From assembly GCF_000764665.1 (NCBI RefSeq), contig NZ_JRGM01000038.1, forward strand, positions 1 through 45,929: 45,929 nt of DNA, in the 5' to 3' direction. The notes beneath the pieces were generated by a model. The model did no database searches. It had not been told where the DNA came from and saw nothing but the letters and a program-made list of their open reading frames with translations. Origin of the DNA: Aeromonas lacus (lineage in GTDB: Bacteria; Pseudomonadota; Gammaproteobacteria; Enterobacterales; Aeromonadaceae). The translations under genes and the position numbers were made by a program. Positions 10,795 through 20,500 of this stretch are shown one piece after another (the first letter of the stretch is position 1; the number at the start of each line of letters is the position of its first letter).

Positions 10795-11253
10795 TTATTG
10801 ACGACCAGAAGAACCAAAACCGCCTTCACCCCGTTCGCTCTGATTGAACTCATCGACCAGTTGGAAGCTGGCCTGAACCACCGGCATTATCACCAGCTGG
10901 GCGATGCGCTCGCCGGGCTGCATGGTGAACTCATCTTTGCCACGGTTCCATACCGAGACCATCAGCTGGCCCTGATAGTCGGAATCGACCAGACCGACCA
11001 GGTTGCCCAGCACGATGCCGTGCTTATGGCCGAGGCCGGAGCGGGGCAGGATGGTGGCACACAGAGCCGGATCCTGAATATGAATGGCCAGACCGGTTGG
11101 CACCAGCGTGGTATCACCGGGGGCCAGAGTCAGCGGCGCATCGAGCAGGGCGCGCAGGTCCATACCGGCAGAGCCCGGTGTGGCGTAGGCGGGCAGCGGG
11201 TACTCGGTACCGATACGGGCATCCAGAATCTTCAGTTCAATTTGTGTTGTCAT
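10795..11253 (-). CDS. dut: Deoxyuridine 5'-triphosphate nucleotidohydrolase (dUTPase)
   Basis: Dut hydrolyses dUTP to dUMP and pyrophosphate, keeping uracil out of DNA and feeding thymidylate synthesis. With the start at 11253 ([11 protein letters not shown]) the product is 152 residues, matching E. coli. All trimeric dUTPase motifs are visible: [17 protein letters not shown], a catalytic-aspartate segment [15 protein letters not shown], and the C-terminal P-loop-like [11 protein letters not shown]. The 17 additional in-frame codons upstream are not needed. No strong ribosome-binding site is seen, consistent with expression within the coaBC-dut-slmA transcript. Confidence 0.97.
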   Translation of the reverse strand: MTTQIELKILDARIGTEYPLPAYATPGSAGMDLRALLDAPLTLAPGDTTLVPTGLAIHIQDPALCATILPRSGLGHKHGIVLGNLVGLVDSDYQGQLMVSVWNRGKDEFTMQPGERIAQLVIMPVVQASFQLVDEFNQSERGEGGFGSSGRQ

Positions 11254-11339
11254 GAATCGCTTGTTCAGTTGGATCTTGTGTCGGCGCCCCTCTTGGCACG
11301 GCAAGGCGGGGCGTCATGAGTCTTGCGTTATCGGGACGC

Positions 11340-12542
11340 TCAGCGCTGGTAGTGGCGCGCAATCAGGGCGATCAGGTGACGGGCCAGCGTCAGCTTGTCG
11401 GCCAGCGGCAGCGGGGCCTGGCCCCCTTGCCAGAACACGGTCAGGGCGTTGTCATCGGCGTTGAAGCCCTGCCCCTCGCGGGACACATCGTTGGCGGCGA
11501 TCATGTCCAGCCGCTTACGCTGCAACTTGTCGAGGGCGTATTGTTCCACATCCACGGTTTCGGCGGCAAATCCGACGGTGAAGGGTTTGTCTGCCAGGGC
11601 ACCGACGGCCGCGATGATGTCGGGGTTCTTCACCAGCTTCACCACCATCTGGTCGTTGTCACCGGTCTTCTTGATCTTCTGACTGGCTACCTGCTCGGGG
11701 CGATAGTCGGCCACTGCGGCGCAGCCGATGAAAAGGTCGCACTCGCTGACCCGGCTCATCACCGCCTGATGCATCTGCTCGGCGCTCTCCACATCGACAC
11801 GGGTAACGCCTGCAGGGGTTGCCAGCGCCACCGGCCCGCTCACCAGTGTCACGTCTGCACCCGCCTCACGGGCGGCACGGGCGATGGCATAGCCCATCTT
11901 GCCGGAGCTGTGGTTGCTGATGTAGCGCACCGGATCCAGCGCCTCGCGGGTTGGACCTGCGGTCAACAACAGCTTTACGCCTGCCAGCAACGGCTCGGCG
12001 GTCAGCTGCTGACAGCAGCGATCCACCAGATCGAGGGGATCCAGCATCCGGCCGGGGCCGACATCGCCACAGGCTTGGCTGCCGGCATCCGGCCCCCACA
12101 GCAGAATTCCGCGGCTGGCCAGGGTCTTGAGGTTGGCCTGGGTCGCGGCGTTGAGATACATCTGCTGGTTCATGGCGGGCGCCAGGGCGACCGGTGCCGG
12201 GGTGGCCAGACTGAGGGTGGTGAGCAGTTCGTCGGCCATGCCGGCAGCCATGCGCGCCATCAGGTTGGCGCTGGTGGGGGCGATCAATACCAGGTCGGCC
12301 CACTTGGCCAGCTCGATATGGCCCATGCCCGCTTCGGCGGCCGGATCCAGCAGGCTGTCCGCCACCGGATGGCCGGAGACCGCCTGCAGGGTCAGCGGCG
12401 TGATGAACTCCTTGGCGGAGCGGGTCATCACCACCCGCACCTCGGCACCCTGATCTTTCAGACGGCGTACCAGCTCGGCACTCTTGTAGGCGGCGATCCC
12501 GCCGCTGACACCCAACAGGATGCGTTTATCGGCCAATCTCAT
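11340..12542 (-). CDS. coaBC: Bifunctional phosphopantothenoylcysteine synthetase/decarboxylase, CoaBC (Dfp)
   Basis: CoaBC carries out the second and third steps of coenzyme A synthesis. CTP-dependent joining of cysteine to phosphopantothenate is done by the C-terminal CoaB domain, and FMN-dependent decarboxylation by the N-terminal CoaC domain. The start at 12542 gives 400 residues. The CoaC part (about 1-185) begins [20 protein letters not shown] and contains [17 protein letters not shown] and PAMNQQMY. The CoaB part has [21 protein letters not shown]. It is divergent from radC and first in a cluster with dut and slmA. coaD, a later step, lies about 4 kb away on the same strand. Confidence 0.96.
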   Translation of the reverse strand: MRLADKRILLGVSGGIAAYKSAELVRRLKDQGAEVRVVMTRSAKEFITPLTLQAVSGHPVADSLLDPAAEAGMGHIELAKWADLVLIAPTSANLMARMAAGMADELLTTLSLATPAPVALAPAMNQQMYLNAATQANLKTLASRGILLWGPDAGSQACGDVGPGRMLDPLDLVDRCCQQLTAEPLLAGVKLLLTAGPTREALDPVRYISNHSSGKMGYAIARAAREAGADVTLVSGPVALATPAGVTRVDVESAEQMHQAVMSRVSECDLFIGCAAVADYRPEQVASQKIKKTGDNDQMVVKLVKNPDIIAAVGALADKPFTVGFAAETVDVEQYALDKLQRKRLDMIAANDVSREGQGFNADDNALTVFWQGGQAPLPLADKLTLARHLIALIARHYQR

Positions 12543-12690
12543 CTGCTGTTTCTCTATCCGGCTCACTTTGACTGGTCGGCTAAGATACCACAGGCAGGGG
12601 ATGACGACAGGGGTTGGCATCAAGGGGTTGTGGCGGGGAACACGCAAATATTTGCTATGTTTTTCCTCAACAGGGAGAGAGGAGAGACAA

Positions 12691-13365
12691 ATGAGCATCA
12701 AGGAGTGGCCGGAAGATGAACGCCCCAGAGAGAAGCTGCTGCGACAGGGGCCGACGGTGCTCAGTGATGCCGAGCTGCTAGCCATCTTCCTGCGCACCGG
12801 CGTCAATGGCCTGAGTGCGGTCGATCTCTCCCGTAACCTGTTGAATCAGTTCGGATCGCTGCGCAATCTGCTGGGCGCGGATCAGCGTGCTTTCTGCGAG
12901 GCCCACGGCCTTGGCCCGGCCAAATATGCCCAGTTGCAGGCGGTGCTGGAGATGGCCAAACGCCATCTGGCGCAGCAGTTGCAACGGGGTGATGCCCTCA
13001 CCTCGCCCCAGCTGACCCGCGACTATCTGCAGGCCCAGCTGCGGGATCGGCCGCGCGAGGTGTTTGCCCTGCTGCTGCTCGACAATCAGCACAGAGTCAT
13101 TCAATTTGTTGAGCTTTTTTACGGCACAATCGACTCGGCGAGCGTCTGGCCAAGAGAAATCGTGCAGATCGCGCTCAAACATAATGCAGCCGCGGTGATT
13201 CTGGCGCATAATCACCCGTCCGGCGTCGCCGAGCCCAGTAGGGCCGACCGCCAGATCACGGATCGGATCACGGCCGCTTTGGCCCTGATCGATATCAGAG
13301 TGCTGGATCACTTGGTGATCGGTGATGGCATCACGGTTTCTTTTGCCGAGCGCGGTTGGCTATAA
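12691..13365 (+). CDS. radC: RadC family JAMM/MPN-domain protein
   Basis: The 224-residue protein has an N-terminal helix-hairpin-helix-like region (about 1-100, with [16 protein letters not shown]) and a C-terminal JAMM metalloprotease-like domain. Its metal-binding motif HNHPSG starts at residue 173 and is followed by the expected aspartate in SRADRQIT. RadC was named for a supposed repair role that was later withdrawn; its cellular function remains unsettled. GGAG precedes the ATG by several bases. Position between coaBC (divergent) and rpmBG is the same as in E. coli. Confidence 0.94.
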   Translation: MSIKEWPEDERPREKLLRQGPTVLSDAELLAIFLRTGVNGLSAVDLSRNLLNQFGSLRNLLGADQRAFCEAHGLGPAKYAQLQAVLEMAKRHLAQQLQRGDALTSPQLTRDYLQAQLRDRPREVFALLLLDNQHRVIQFVELFYGTIDSASVWPREIVQIALKHNAAAVILAHNHPSGVAEPSRADRQITDRITAALALIDIRVLDHLVIGDGITVSFAERGWL

Positions 13366-13387
13366 CTGTGCTCTGGCACCGTATTAG

Positions 13388-13416
13388 TTGATCTTTGATC
13401 ACGGATGCTGTATAAA
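13388..13416 (+). promoter_or_regulatory. Promoter of rpmB-rpmG
   Basis: TTGATC (13388-13393) and TATAAA (13411-13416) are exactly 17 bases apart, 23 bases past the radC stop and 86 bases before rpmB. This is a strong sigma-70-type match, as expected for ribosomal protein genes. Confidence 0.75.
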
Positions 13417-13501
13417 ATGCCGCCTTCTGTTTGCCCCGCAATCGAAGGCCAGCGGGGCAGATATTTGCTCGAGCAATGAAGTAAGATTTGGAGAGACTGA
13501 C

Positions 13502-13738
13502 ATGTCTAGAGTATGCCAAGTAACCGGCAAGCGCCCGGCAGTTGGTAACAACCGTTCGCACGCTAACAACGCTACCAAGCGTCGTTTCCTGCCGAACCTG
13601 CACACTCACCGTTTCTGGGTTGAGAGTGAAAAACGCTTCGTAAGCCTGCGCGTATCCGCAAAAGGCATGCGTATCATCGACAAGCGTGGCGTTGAAGTGG
13701 TTCTGGCTGAACTGCGCGCCAGCGGTGTTAAGGTATAA
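13502..13738 (+). CDS. rpmB: 50S ribosomal protein L28
   Basis: The 78-residue basic protein starts [21 protein letters not shown], the hallmark of L28, and has the length of the E. coli protein. It is a component of the large ribosomal subunit needed for normal assembly. GGAGA precedes the ATG. It is followed after 11 bases by rpmG, and the pair shares a strong promoter and one terminator. Confidence 0.98.
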
Positions 13739-13749
13739 GGAATTAGATC

Positions 13750-13917
13750 ATGGCTAAAGGTATTCGCGAGAAAATTCGCCTGAACTCCAGCGCCGGTACT
13801 GGTCACTTCTATACCACTACCAAAAACAAGCGCACCATGCCCGAAAAAATGGAGATCAAAAAGTTTGATCCCGTTGTTCGTCAGCATGTGATCTACAAGG
13901 AAGGCAAAATCAAGTAA
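13750..13917 (+). CDS. rpmG: 50S ribosomal protein L33
   Basis: The 55-residue protein starts [20 protein letters not shown] and ends YKEGKIK, and has the standard L33 length. It is the cysteine-free form: the CxxC zinc ribbon of other L33 paralogues is absent. AAGGA lies nine bases upstream of the ATG. It forms a two-gene unit with rpmB, as in most Gammaproteobacteria. Confidence 0.97.
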   Translation: MAKGIREKIRLNSSAGTGHFYTTTKNKRTMPEKMEIKKFDPVVRQHVIYKEGKIK

Positions 13918-13936
13918 TTACTTGATGCTGCATTCC

Positions 13937-13966
13937 CAAAAACCCGGCCTTGTGCCGGGTTTTTTT
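13937..13966 (+). terminator. Terminator of rpmB-rpmG
   Basis: The GC-rich stem AACCCGGC / GCCGGGTT has a CTTGT loop and is followed by seven T, 20 bases after the rpmG stop. Confidence 0.92.
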
Positions 13967-14010
13967 ATGCGTCGAATTCAGTACACTGCCGGTTCAAAGG
14001 GAGGCTTGCC

Positions 14011-14466
14011 ATGTTCAAACTGAGCCGCAAAGGCTGGAACAACGTGATCATCGTGGTGGTACTGATCGTGATCACCCTGCTGCACCGGCTGGAACTGGCC
14101 CAGCAGGAGAACAGCGCCAAACGCGCGCGTCCGCTGCTGCCGGAGGATGCGGTGGTGCTCACCTGGCAGGGGCCAAGCTGGCAGATTGAGCGGATCGGCC
14201 AGGGCTGGCGCAGCGGGCCGGATCTGGGGCTCGACAGCAATCAGCTGGCGGCCCATATCGAGCGCTGGCAGGGCTGGCTGCTGCCACCCGGCGAAGCGGT
14301 ACGCGGTGCCCCCGTTACCCTCAGGGTGTGGATTGCCGGGCAAAATGACCCGCAGGCAATCGCCCTCTATCAGAACAGTGGCCAGTATGGTGCTCAGCTA
14401 CCCTCCGGCCTCTGGCTCTCCCTCACTGCCGAGCAGTATCGCGACCTGATGCGTCCTGCCCCCTGA
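14011..14466 (+). CDS. Membrane-anchored hypothetical protein, 151 aa
   Basis: I do not recognise a named family. The N-terminus (KLSRKGWNN, then [16 protein letters not shown]) is one membrane helix at about residues 12-27 with a positively charged cytoplasmic start. This predicts a periplasmic domain of about 120 residues rich in tryptophan, glutamine and leucine, with no cysteines. GGGAGG lies upstream of the ATG. It ends 34 bases before mutM and may share its transcript. Similar anchored unknowns occur beside mutM in related genera as far as I recall. A link to mutM function is not implied. Confidence 0.8.
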   Translation: MFKLSRKGWNNVIIVVVLIVITLLHRLELAQQENSAKRARPLLPEDAVVLTWQGPSWQIERIGQGWRSGPDLGLDSNQLAAHIERWQGWLLPPGEAVRGAPVTLRVWIAGQNDPQAIALYQNSGQYGAQLPSGLWLSLTAEQYRDLMRPAP

Positions 14467-14500
14467 TTGTTCACCAGTCGACTCTGTTTGCGAGGAACCA

Positions 14501-15313
14501 ATGCCTGAATTGCCAGAAGTAGAAGTCAGCCGGCAGGGGATCTCTCCCTGGCTTACCGGCATCAAGGTCACCCGAGTGGTGGTGCGCGATGGCCGCCTGC
14601 GCTGGCCGGTGCCCGGCGAAATTCAGGAGCTGGTGGATCTGGTGATCCATCGGGTGCGCCGCCGCGCCAAGTATCTGCTGCTGGAGACCGATTTTGGCAC
14701 CGCCATCCTCCATCTGGGGATGTCCGGCAGCCTGCGGGTGCTGGATATCGGTACCCCGGCCGAGAAGCATGACCACGTGGATATCGAGCTGGAGAATGGC
14801 AAGCTGCTGCGCCTCAACGATCCGCGCCGCTTCGGTGCCCTGCTCTGGACTCGCGATCCGGCCGAGGCGCATACCCTGCTGGCCAAGCTGGGGCCGGAGC
14901 CGCTCACCGATGCCTTCAATGGCGATTACCTGCGTGAGCGCGCCAAGGGGCGCAGCACTGCCATCAAGCAGTTCCTGATGGACAATCAGGTGGTAGTCGG
15001 GGTCGGCAACATCTACGCCAACGAGGCGCTCTTTGCGGCGGGTATCCACCCCAAGCGGGCGGCGGGCAATATCAGTGGCGAGCGGCTGGAGAAGCTGGTG
15101 GCCGAGATCAAGCGGGTGCTGGCCGAGGCCATCCGTCAGGGCGGTACCACCCTCAAGGATTTCACCAGTGCCGACGGCAAGCCGGGCTATTTCGTGCAGC
15201 AGTTGCAGGTTTACGGCCGTGGCGGCCAGCCCTGTTTCCACTGTCACACCCTGCTGAGTGAAGTGAAAATAGGCCAGAGAACCACGGTATTTTGCGCCCA
15301 TTGTCAGCGTTAA
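14501..15313 (+). CDS. mutM: Formamidopyrimidine-DNA glycosylase
   Basis: MutM (Fpg) removes 8-oxoguanine and formamidopyrimidines from DNA and cleaves the abasic site. The 270-residue sequence starts [13 protein letters not shown], giving the catalytic proline and glutamate after removal of Met. Lys57 sits in RRAKYLLLE, and the [13 protein letters not shown] segment is intact. The C-terminal zinc finger has all four cysteines (CFHC and, at the very end, CAHC). GAGGA precedes the ATG. It continues the radC-rpmBG-mutM order of E. coli. Confidence 0.98.
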   Translation: MPELPEVEVSRQGISPWLTGIKVTRVVVRDGRLRWPVPGEIQELVDLVIHRVRRRAKYLLLETDFGTAILHLGMSGSLRVLDIGTPAEKHDHVDIELENGKLLRLNDPRRFGALLWTRDPAEAHTLLAKLGPEPLTDAFNGDYLRERAKGRSTAIKQFLMDNQVVVGVGNIYANEALFAAGIHPKRAAGNISGERLEKLVAEIKRVLAEAIRQGGTTLKDFTSADGKPGYFVQQLQVYGRGGQPCFHCHTLLSEVKIGQRTTVFCAHCQR

Positions 15314-15366
15314 GGGCACTTTTTCGCCGGATTTGCGGAAAGTTGTAACAGCGTATTTCCCGGCTG

Positions 15367-15395
15367 TTGAAGATTTGCACAGTTGTCTCTAGTAT
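15367..15395 (+). promoter_or_regulatory. Candidate promoter of the DUF535 gene
   Basis: TTGAAG (15367-15372) and TAGTAT (15390-15395) are 17 bases apart, about 30 bases upstream of the DUF535 start. Confidence 0.5.
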
Positions 15396-15426
15396 CTCGA
15401 TCGTTCAGGCGGTTTGAGAAATAAAA

Positions 15427-16362
15427 ATGACTGTTAAATCAATAGACTGGGAACATTTATCCCGGCTGGAGCGCTATTGCGCAAAATCCATGGCCTGTTA
15501 CCTCTATCCGGAGGGAAGCGAGCGCCAGACCTTCAATCGCGGCAAGTTCGTGCTGCGCAGCCTGCTTTACCGCGAGCAGCTGACCCGTGTCTTTACTCTG
15601 TTTCAGGCCGAGCCGCTCAAGGCGTTGTCGGCCCGTTATCCCGAGCTGCTCGACAAGCCTATGCGTCCCTATCGCTTCGCCAGTGCCAGTGCCCGTGAGC
15701 GGGCCGAGATGCTGGAGAACCACTATCAGCTGCAGCTTAGTTGCTATCCAGAGCTGGTCGAGCCGCTCTATCTGGCGGGCGGGATCGAGTTGGGGCGTTA
15801 TCCCCAGAGCGATTGCCGCATCGTGCTGCGCCATGATGGCACCTTCCGCCGCGAGGCCGAGCTGGCGCTCTCCATCATCGATAGCGAGGGGTTGCGTCTC
15901 TACAGCTGTGCATTCTCGCTGGCTGGCAGCGCCGAGCAGCTGCATCTGGTGATCGGCTCCATGCAGGGGCCGGAGCCCGGAGTGGCCAACGCGCAGGATA
16001 AGGTGCGCGAGCTGACCAAGGAGGGGCAGGGCCTGCGGCCCAAATCCCTGCTGGTGCAACTGGTACAGCAGCTGGCGCTGGCGATGGGCAGTGGCGAGGT
16101 GCTGGCGGTGCGCAAACGGGCTCACGTGTTTCAGGCCAAGCGTTACAGCAGCAAGCAGAAAGCCAACCTGCAAGCCGATTACGACGAGCTGTGGCAGGAA
16201 TTCGGCGCGCAGGATGTGGACGCCAACTTTGTCGCCCTGCAGTTGCAGCCGCGCAAGCCGCTGGAGGAGATCGCCTCCAAGAAGCGGGCCATGTACCGGC
16301 GCCGTTACGAGTGGCTCGATCAGCTGGAGCTGACGATCCGCGAGCAGTTTGCTCGCCGCTAG
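15427..16362 (+). CDS. DUF535 (VirK/YbjX family) protein
   Basis: The 311-residue protein matches the DUF535 family that includes Shigella VirK and E. coli/Salmonella YbjX. Recognisable segments are RKFVLRSLLYRE-like text near residue 37, YPQSDCRIVLRHDGTFRREAELALS-like text around 130-150, and the C-terminal KKRAMYRRRYEWLDQL. The family has been linked to virulence, outer-membrane protein export and resistance to antimicrobial peptides, but its biochemical role is unknown. No signal peptide or membrane segment is visible. It stands alone between mutM and a terminator shared with coaD. Confidence 0.85.
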   Translation: MTVKSIDWEHLSRLERYCAKSMACYLYPEGSERQTFNRGKFVLRSLLYREQLTRVFTLFQAEPLKALSARYPELLDKPMRPYRFASASARERAEMLENHYQLQLSCYPELVEPLYLAGGIELGRYPQSDCRIVLRHDGTFRREAELALSIIDSEGLRLYSCAFSLAGSAEQLHLVIGSMQGPEPGVANAQDKVRELTKEGQGLRPKSLLVQLVQQLALAMGSGEVLAVRKRAHVFQAKRYSSKQKANLQADYDELWQEFGAQDVDANFVALQLQPRKPLEEIASKKRAMYRRRYEWLDQLELTIREQFARR

Positions 16363-16381
16363 GCATGCAGTGCGTTGATGC

Positions 16382-16411
16382 AACAAGGGCTACCCGTGGG
16401 TAGCCCTTGTT
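16382..16411. terminator. Bidirectional terminator between the DUF535 gene and coaD
   Basis: A perfect 14-base-pair stem (AACAAGGGCTACCC / GGGTAGCCCTTGTT) with a two-base centre separates these converging genes. T tracts beyond the stem are short. Confidence 0.75.
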
Positions 16412-16434
16412 CGTTTCTGCCAATCAGGAGGGGA

Positions 16435-16986
<552 letters not shown>

Positions 16987-17054
16987 TCAGGCAAGAATAC
17001 GCCATCGCGCATCAAGCCTCCCTGCATTGGTGACAGGGAGCAAAGGGATTTTTT

Positions 17055-18092
17055 ATGAAACGTATTCTGGTCGTTCGCAATGACAAGATTGGTGACTTCA
17101 TGCTGGCGTGGCCGAGCTTCGCCATGCTCAAAGGCTCCATGGAGTGTCATGTGACTGCCCTGGTTCCGGCCTACACGGCCCCGCTGGCTCGGCTCTGCCC
17201 CTGGATTGACGAGGTGATCATCGATCCGGGCGTGCGTGCCGACAAGGAGCAACAGCGGGCACTGCTGGCCCGGATCAAGGCGGCGGCGTTCGACGCGTCC
17301 ATCTGCCTCTTCTCCAACTCCCGCAACGCCATGCTGGTGTGGAAGGCTCACATCCCTTACCGGCTGGCGCCGGCGACCAAGCTGGCGCAGGTGCTCTACA
17401 ACCAGCGTCTGGTGCAGCGCCGCTCCCGCTCCCAGAAGCCGGAGTCCGAGTACAATCTGGAGCTGATCCGTCGCTTCCTGACCGATCATCAGGCCGCCGT
17501 GGTGGAGCCCAAGACTCCCTTCCTCAGTTTCGATGAGGCGAGCCTGCAGCAGGTGCGCGAGCAGCTGGCGGCCAAACTCAAGCTCGATGCCAGCCGCCCC
17601 TGGCTGATGGTACACGCCGGCAGCGGTGGCTCGGCCAACAACCTCTCCATCGAGCAGTACGCCCGCATCATCATCAAGCTGAACCAAGCCTGCCCCGAGC
17701 TGCAGTGCGTGCTCACCGCCGGCCCGGGCGAGGAGAAGATGGCCGAACAGCTGGCGGCCGAGCTGCTGGCCCACGGCGGCAACGGCTGGATCTACCGCTC
17801 CAGCGACGGTCTGCCGATGTTCTGTCAGGTGCTGGCCAACGCCGCTTTGTTTATCGCCGGCAGCACCGGCCCGCTCCATATCGCCGGCGCGCTCGATGTG
17901 CCGACCATCGGCTTTTTCCCGATGCGCCGCTCCGCTACCCCGCTGCGCTGGAAGCCCCTCAACAGCGAAGGACGCCACCTCGCCTTCAGCCCGCCGGAAG
18001 ACAGCGACCACCCGGAGGATATGAGCCAGCTCGATCCCAGGGCCATGGTGCCGGAGATGGCCCGCTGGGCGGCGCCCTTCTGGCGCAAGTAA
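17055..18092 (+). CDS. Family 9 glycosyltransferase, heptosyltransferase-like
   Basis: The 345-residue protein has the two-domain GT-B fold signature of ADP-heptose:LPS heptosyltransferases (WaaC/WaaF/WaaQ/OpsX group). The N-terminus is ILVVRNDKIGDFMLAWPSFAML. The C-terminal domain has MVHAGSGGSANNLSIEQYARI and the donor-binding segment FIAGSTGPLHIAGALDVPTIGFF. It is expected to add a heptose to the LPS core on the inner face of the inner membrane. Neighbours waaE, waaF and waaA support this. Which heptose it adds cannot be told from sequence alone. AGGGA lies just upstream of the ATG. It is transcribed divergently from coaD. Confidence 0.88.
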   Translation: MKRILVVRNDKIGDFMLAWPSFAMLKGSMECHVTALVPAYTAPLARLCPWIDEVIIDPGVRADKEQQRALLARIKAAAFDASICLFSNSRNAMLVWKAHIPYRLAPATKLAQVLYNQRLVQRRSRSQKPESEYNLELIRRFLTDHQAAVVEPKTPFLSFDEASLQQVREQLAAKLKLDASRPWLMVHAGSGGSANNLSIEQYARIIIKLNQACPELQCVLTAGPGEEKMAEQLAAELLAHGGNGWIYRSSDGLPMFCQVLANAALFIAGSTGPLHIAGALDVPTIGFFPMRRSATPLRWKPLNSEGRHLAFSPPEDSDHPEDMSQLDPRAMVPEMARWAAPFWRK

Positions 18093-18110
18093 CCTATGCA
18101 GCAATGCAGA

Positions 18111-18134
18111 CAGGGCCCCGCGGGGCCCTGTTTT
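18111..18134 (+). terminator. Terminator of the family 9 glycosyltransferase gene
   Basis: CAGGGCCCCG followed by its perfect complement CGGGGCCCTG, then TTTT, 18 bases after the stop codon. Confidence 0.85.
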
Positions 18135-18356
18135 GTATGGTGATGATCGCCGCTGACAGACCAGCAGATCGGACATTGCCTCAGCAGCCTTTTTGCGGCC
18201 CTGTCAGCACCCCGCTGGCGCGGTTCCTGCCGGTATAAGCTGGAGTTGGGTCATTTAACCAAAATCCATAAATTCAGCTTATAGCGATCGAGGTAACCCC
18301 TGCCGCCCCCCGTCATGGCCATTGCTTGCCCTGCAAGGGCTCCGCCCGATCTGCCG

Positions 18357-18381
18357 CCCCTTGTTCGAGCGGAACAAGGGG
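18357..18381. other. Hairpin in the gap downstream of waaE
   Basis: A 10-base-pair inverted repeat (CCCCTTGTTC / GAACAAGGGG) lies 31 bases past the waaE stop on the minus strand. No T run follows in either direction, so it may be a weak terminator or an mRNA 3'-end stabiliser. The rest of the 319-base gap 18093-18411 holds only the terminator at 18111 and nothing else I can support. Confidence 0.5.
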
Positions 18382-18411
18382 CTAATTAACGAACCTGCGG
18401 TGGGGTACGCG

Positions 18412-19188
18412 CTATTCCGGCTGCTGCGGTTGCTGGCGTACCCAGAGATCGGCGTATTTGACGAAGGTGGAGTGGGCGGAGAGGATCGCCAGCAGCAACC
18501 CCTGCTTGCCATCGAGGAAGCCTGCCTTGAGCAGGTACATCTTGAGGAAGCAGCCGACGGCGTGCACCAGCCCCTGACTGAGGGAGCCCTTCTTGCCGCG
18601 AGCGGTGCGCTGATCGGCCCAGGCGCGGGCATAACCGGCGGATTTGACCAGATAGTGCTCCAGATCCCGATAGGTGAAGTGGTGCAGGTCGCCGTAGAGG
18701 TTGACGATCTTCATGTTGGCGCGCACTTCCACCTTCTCGTGCACCAGCGCCTCGTTGTAGCTGGTGAGCGCCTTCGGATAGAGGCGCAGCACCCGATCCG
18801 GATACCAGCCGCTGTGGTGGATAAAGCGGCCAAACACCCAGGAGAGGCGCGGCAGCGAGTAGATGGTGTCGCTGGCCGGATTGGCCATCACGTTGGCGAT
18901 GGCGGTTTTCAGCTCGGGGGTGAGCCGCTCGTCGGCATCCAGCCACAACACCCACTCGGACTGCACATGAGACTGGGCCAGTCGGCGCTGTTTGCCAAAG
19001 CCGGGCCACTTGGCGTTGACGAAGAAACAGGCCCCAAATTCGGCGGCGATGGCCGGGGTCTCGTCCTGACTGCCCGAGTCCAGAATGACGATCTCGTCCA
19101 CCAGTCCGTCGAGGGAGGCGAGGCACTTGCGCAGGTTGTCGGCTTCATTCTTGACGATCAGAACGGCAGCCAGAGTCGGTTTTTTCAC
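18412..19188 (-). CDS. waaE: LPS inner-core glucosyltransferase WaaE (family 2)
   Basis: The 258-residue GT-A enzyme starts [18 protein letters not shown], with [14 protein letters not shown] and the metal-binding LDADER motif around residue 80. WaaE (KdtX) proteins of Klebsiella, Serratia and relatives add a beta-1,4-linked glucose to the first heptose of the LPS core. The segments [15 protein letters not shown] and HEKVEV are typical of the family. It is divergent from waaF-waaA. The acceptor in this organism is inferred from homologues. Confidence 0.9.
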   Translation of the reverse strand: MKKPTLAAVLIVKNEADNLRKCLASLDGLVDEIVILDSGSQDETPAIAAEFGACFFVNAKWPGFGKQRRLAQSHVQSEWVLWLDADERLTPELKTAIANVMANPASDTIYSLPRLSWVFGRFIHHSGWYPDRVLRLYPKALTSYNEALVHEKVEVRANMKIVNLYGDLHHFTYRDLEHYLVKSAGYARAWADQRTARGKKGSLSQGLVHAVGCFLKMYLLKAGFLDGKQGLLLAILSAHSTFVKYADLWVRQQPQQPE

Positions 19189-19464
19189 GAAATGGGGCTC
19201 TCGGTTGTTGCCCGTCTGGCGGGGCGAATGCGTATTGATGGGCCATTCTAACGGAAAAACGGGCCAAAGAGAGAGCCGCCATTGCCCGTTTCTGCCAGCT
19301 GTTTGCCTGCCTTGTCTCGTTCAGCAGGAAGATAGGCACCGCTTGAAAAATGAGGCTGCTCGGGCGATTGGCAGGGATCTTCTGTTATTTATCCGACCAT
19401 TCTTGGGGCATAATCTCGCCCAGTGATGATTAACCGCCGGGCCAGACCCGAGAGAAGACGCGTA

Positions 19465-20499
19465 ATGAAAATATTGGTGATCGGCCCCTCCTGGGTCGGC
19501 GACATGGTGATGTCCCAGAGTCTCTACAAGGCGATCAAGGCCAACCATCCGGAGTGCGAACTGCACGTGATGGCCCCCGCCTGGTGCTGTGCCCTGCTGG
19601 AGCGGATGCCGGAGGTGGACAAGGCGATCACCATGCCCCTCGGCCACGGTGACTTCAAGCTGGTGGCGCGCCGCCGCCTCGGCAAGCAGCTGGCGGCCGA
19701 GAAGTACGATCAGGCCATCGTCCAGCCCAACTCCATGAAGTCGGCGCTGATCCCCTGGTTTGCCCGCATTCCGGTGCGTACCGGCTGGAAGGGGGAGCAC
19801 CGCTTCGGCCTGCTCAACGATATGCGCAGCAACAAGTCCGCCTTCCCGCTGATGGTGGAGGGCTATCTGGCGCTCGCTTATCCCAAGGAGCAGATGAAGA
19901 GCCGGGCCGATATTCCGACCATTCCCCACCCCTCTCTGCACGTCGATCTGGTCAACCAGAGCAAGGCGCTGGAGCGACTGGAGCTGGATCGCGCCCGCCC
20001 GGTGCTGGTGCTTTGCCCTGGTGCCGAGTTTGGCCCGGCCAAGCGCTGGCCGGAGGGGCACTACGCCGTGGTGGCACAGCAGCATCTGGACGAGGGGTGG
20101 CAGGTGTGGATCTTCGGCTCCAACAAGGATGTGCCGGTGGCCAATACCATCCGGGATCGGGTCAACCTGCTGACCCGCCCCAACTGCCATGTGCTGGCAG
20201 GCAAGACCAGCTTGCACGAGGCGATCGATCTGATGGCGCTGGCCAGCCGGGTCATCTCCAACGACTCCGGCCTGATGCACATCGCCGCCGCCCTCAACCG
20301 GCCACTGGTGGGCGTCTATGGCTCCACCTCGCCGCTCTACACCCCGCCGCTGGCGGATCGGGTCGAGATCGTTCACACCGACATCGAGTGCCGCCCCTGT
20401 TTCAAGCGCACCTGCAAGTTCGGCCATCTCAAGTGCCTGATCGATCTGGCGCCGGAGCAGGTAGTCGATGCCTGCAAGAAGCTGGAGCATAGTCAGTAA
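19465..20499 (+). CDS. waaF: ADP-heptose:LPS heptosyltransferase II
   Basis: WaaF adds the second L-glycero-D-manno-heptose to the LPS inner core. From the ATG at 19465 (ILVIGPSWVGDMVMSQSLY) the product is 344 residues (E. coli 348), with GAGAAG eight bases upstream. Fourteen extra in-frame codons upstream are arginine-rich and unlikely to be translated. Diagnostic segments are PNSMKSALIPWFARIPVRTG, CPGAEFGPAKRWP and VISNDSGLMHIAAALNRPLVG. The stop is one base from waaA, so the two are translated from one transcript. Confidence 0.96.
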   Translation: MKILVIGPSWVGDMVMSQSLYKAIKANHPECELHVMAPAWCCALLERMPEVDKAITMPLGHGDFKLVARRRLGKQLAAEKYDQAIVQPNSMKSALIPWFARIPVRTGWKGEHRFGLLNDMRSNKSAFPLMVEGYLALAYPKEQMKSRADIPTIPHPSLHVDLVNQSKALERLELDRARPVLVLCPGAEFGPAKRWPEGHYAVVAQQHLDEGWQVWIFGSNKDVPVANTIRDRVNLLTRPNCHVLAGKTSLHEAIDLMALASRVISNDSGLMHIAAALNRPLVGVYGSTSPLYTPPLADRVEIVHTDIECRPCFKRTCKFGHLKCLIDLAPEQVVDACKKLEHSQ

Positions 20500-20500
20500 G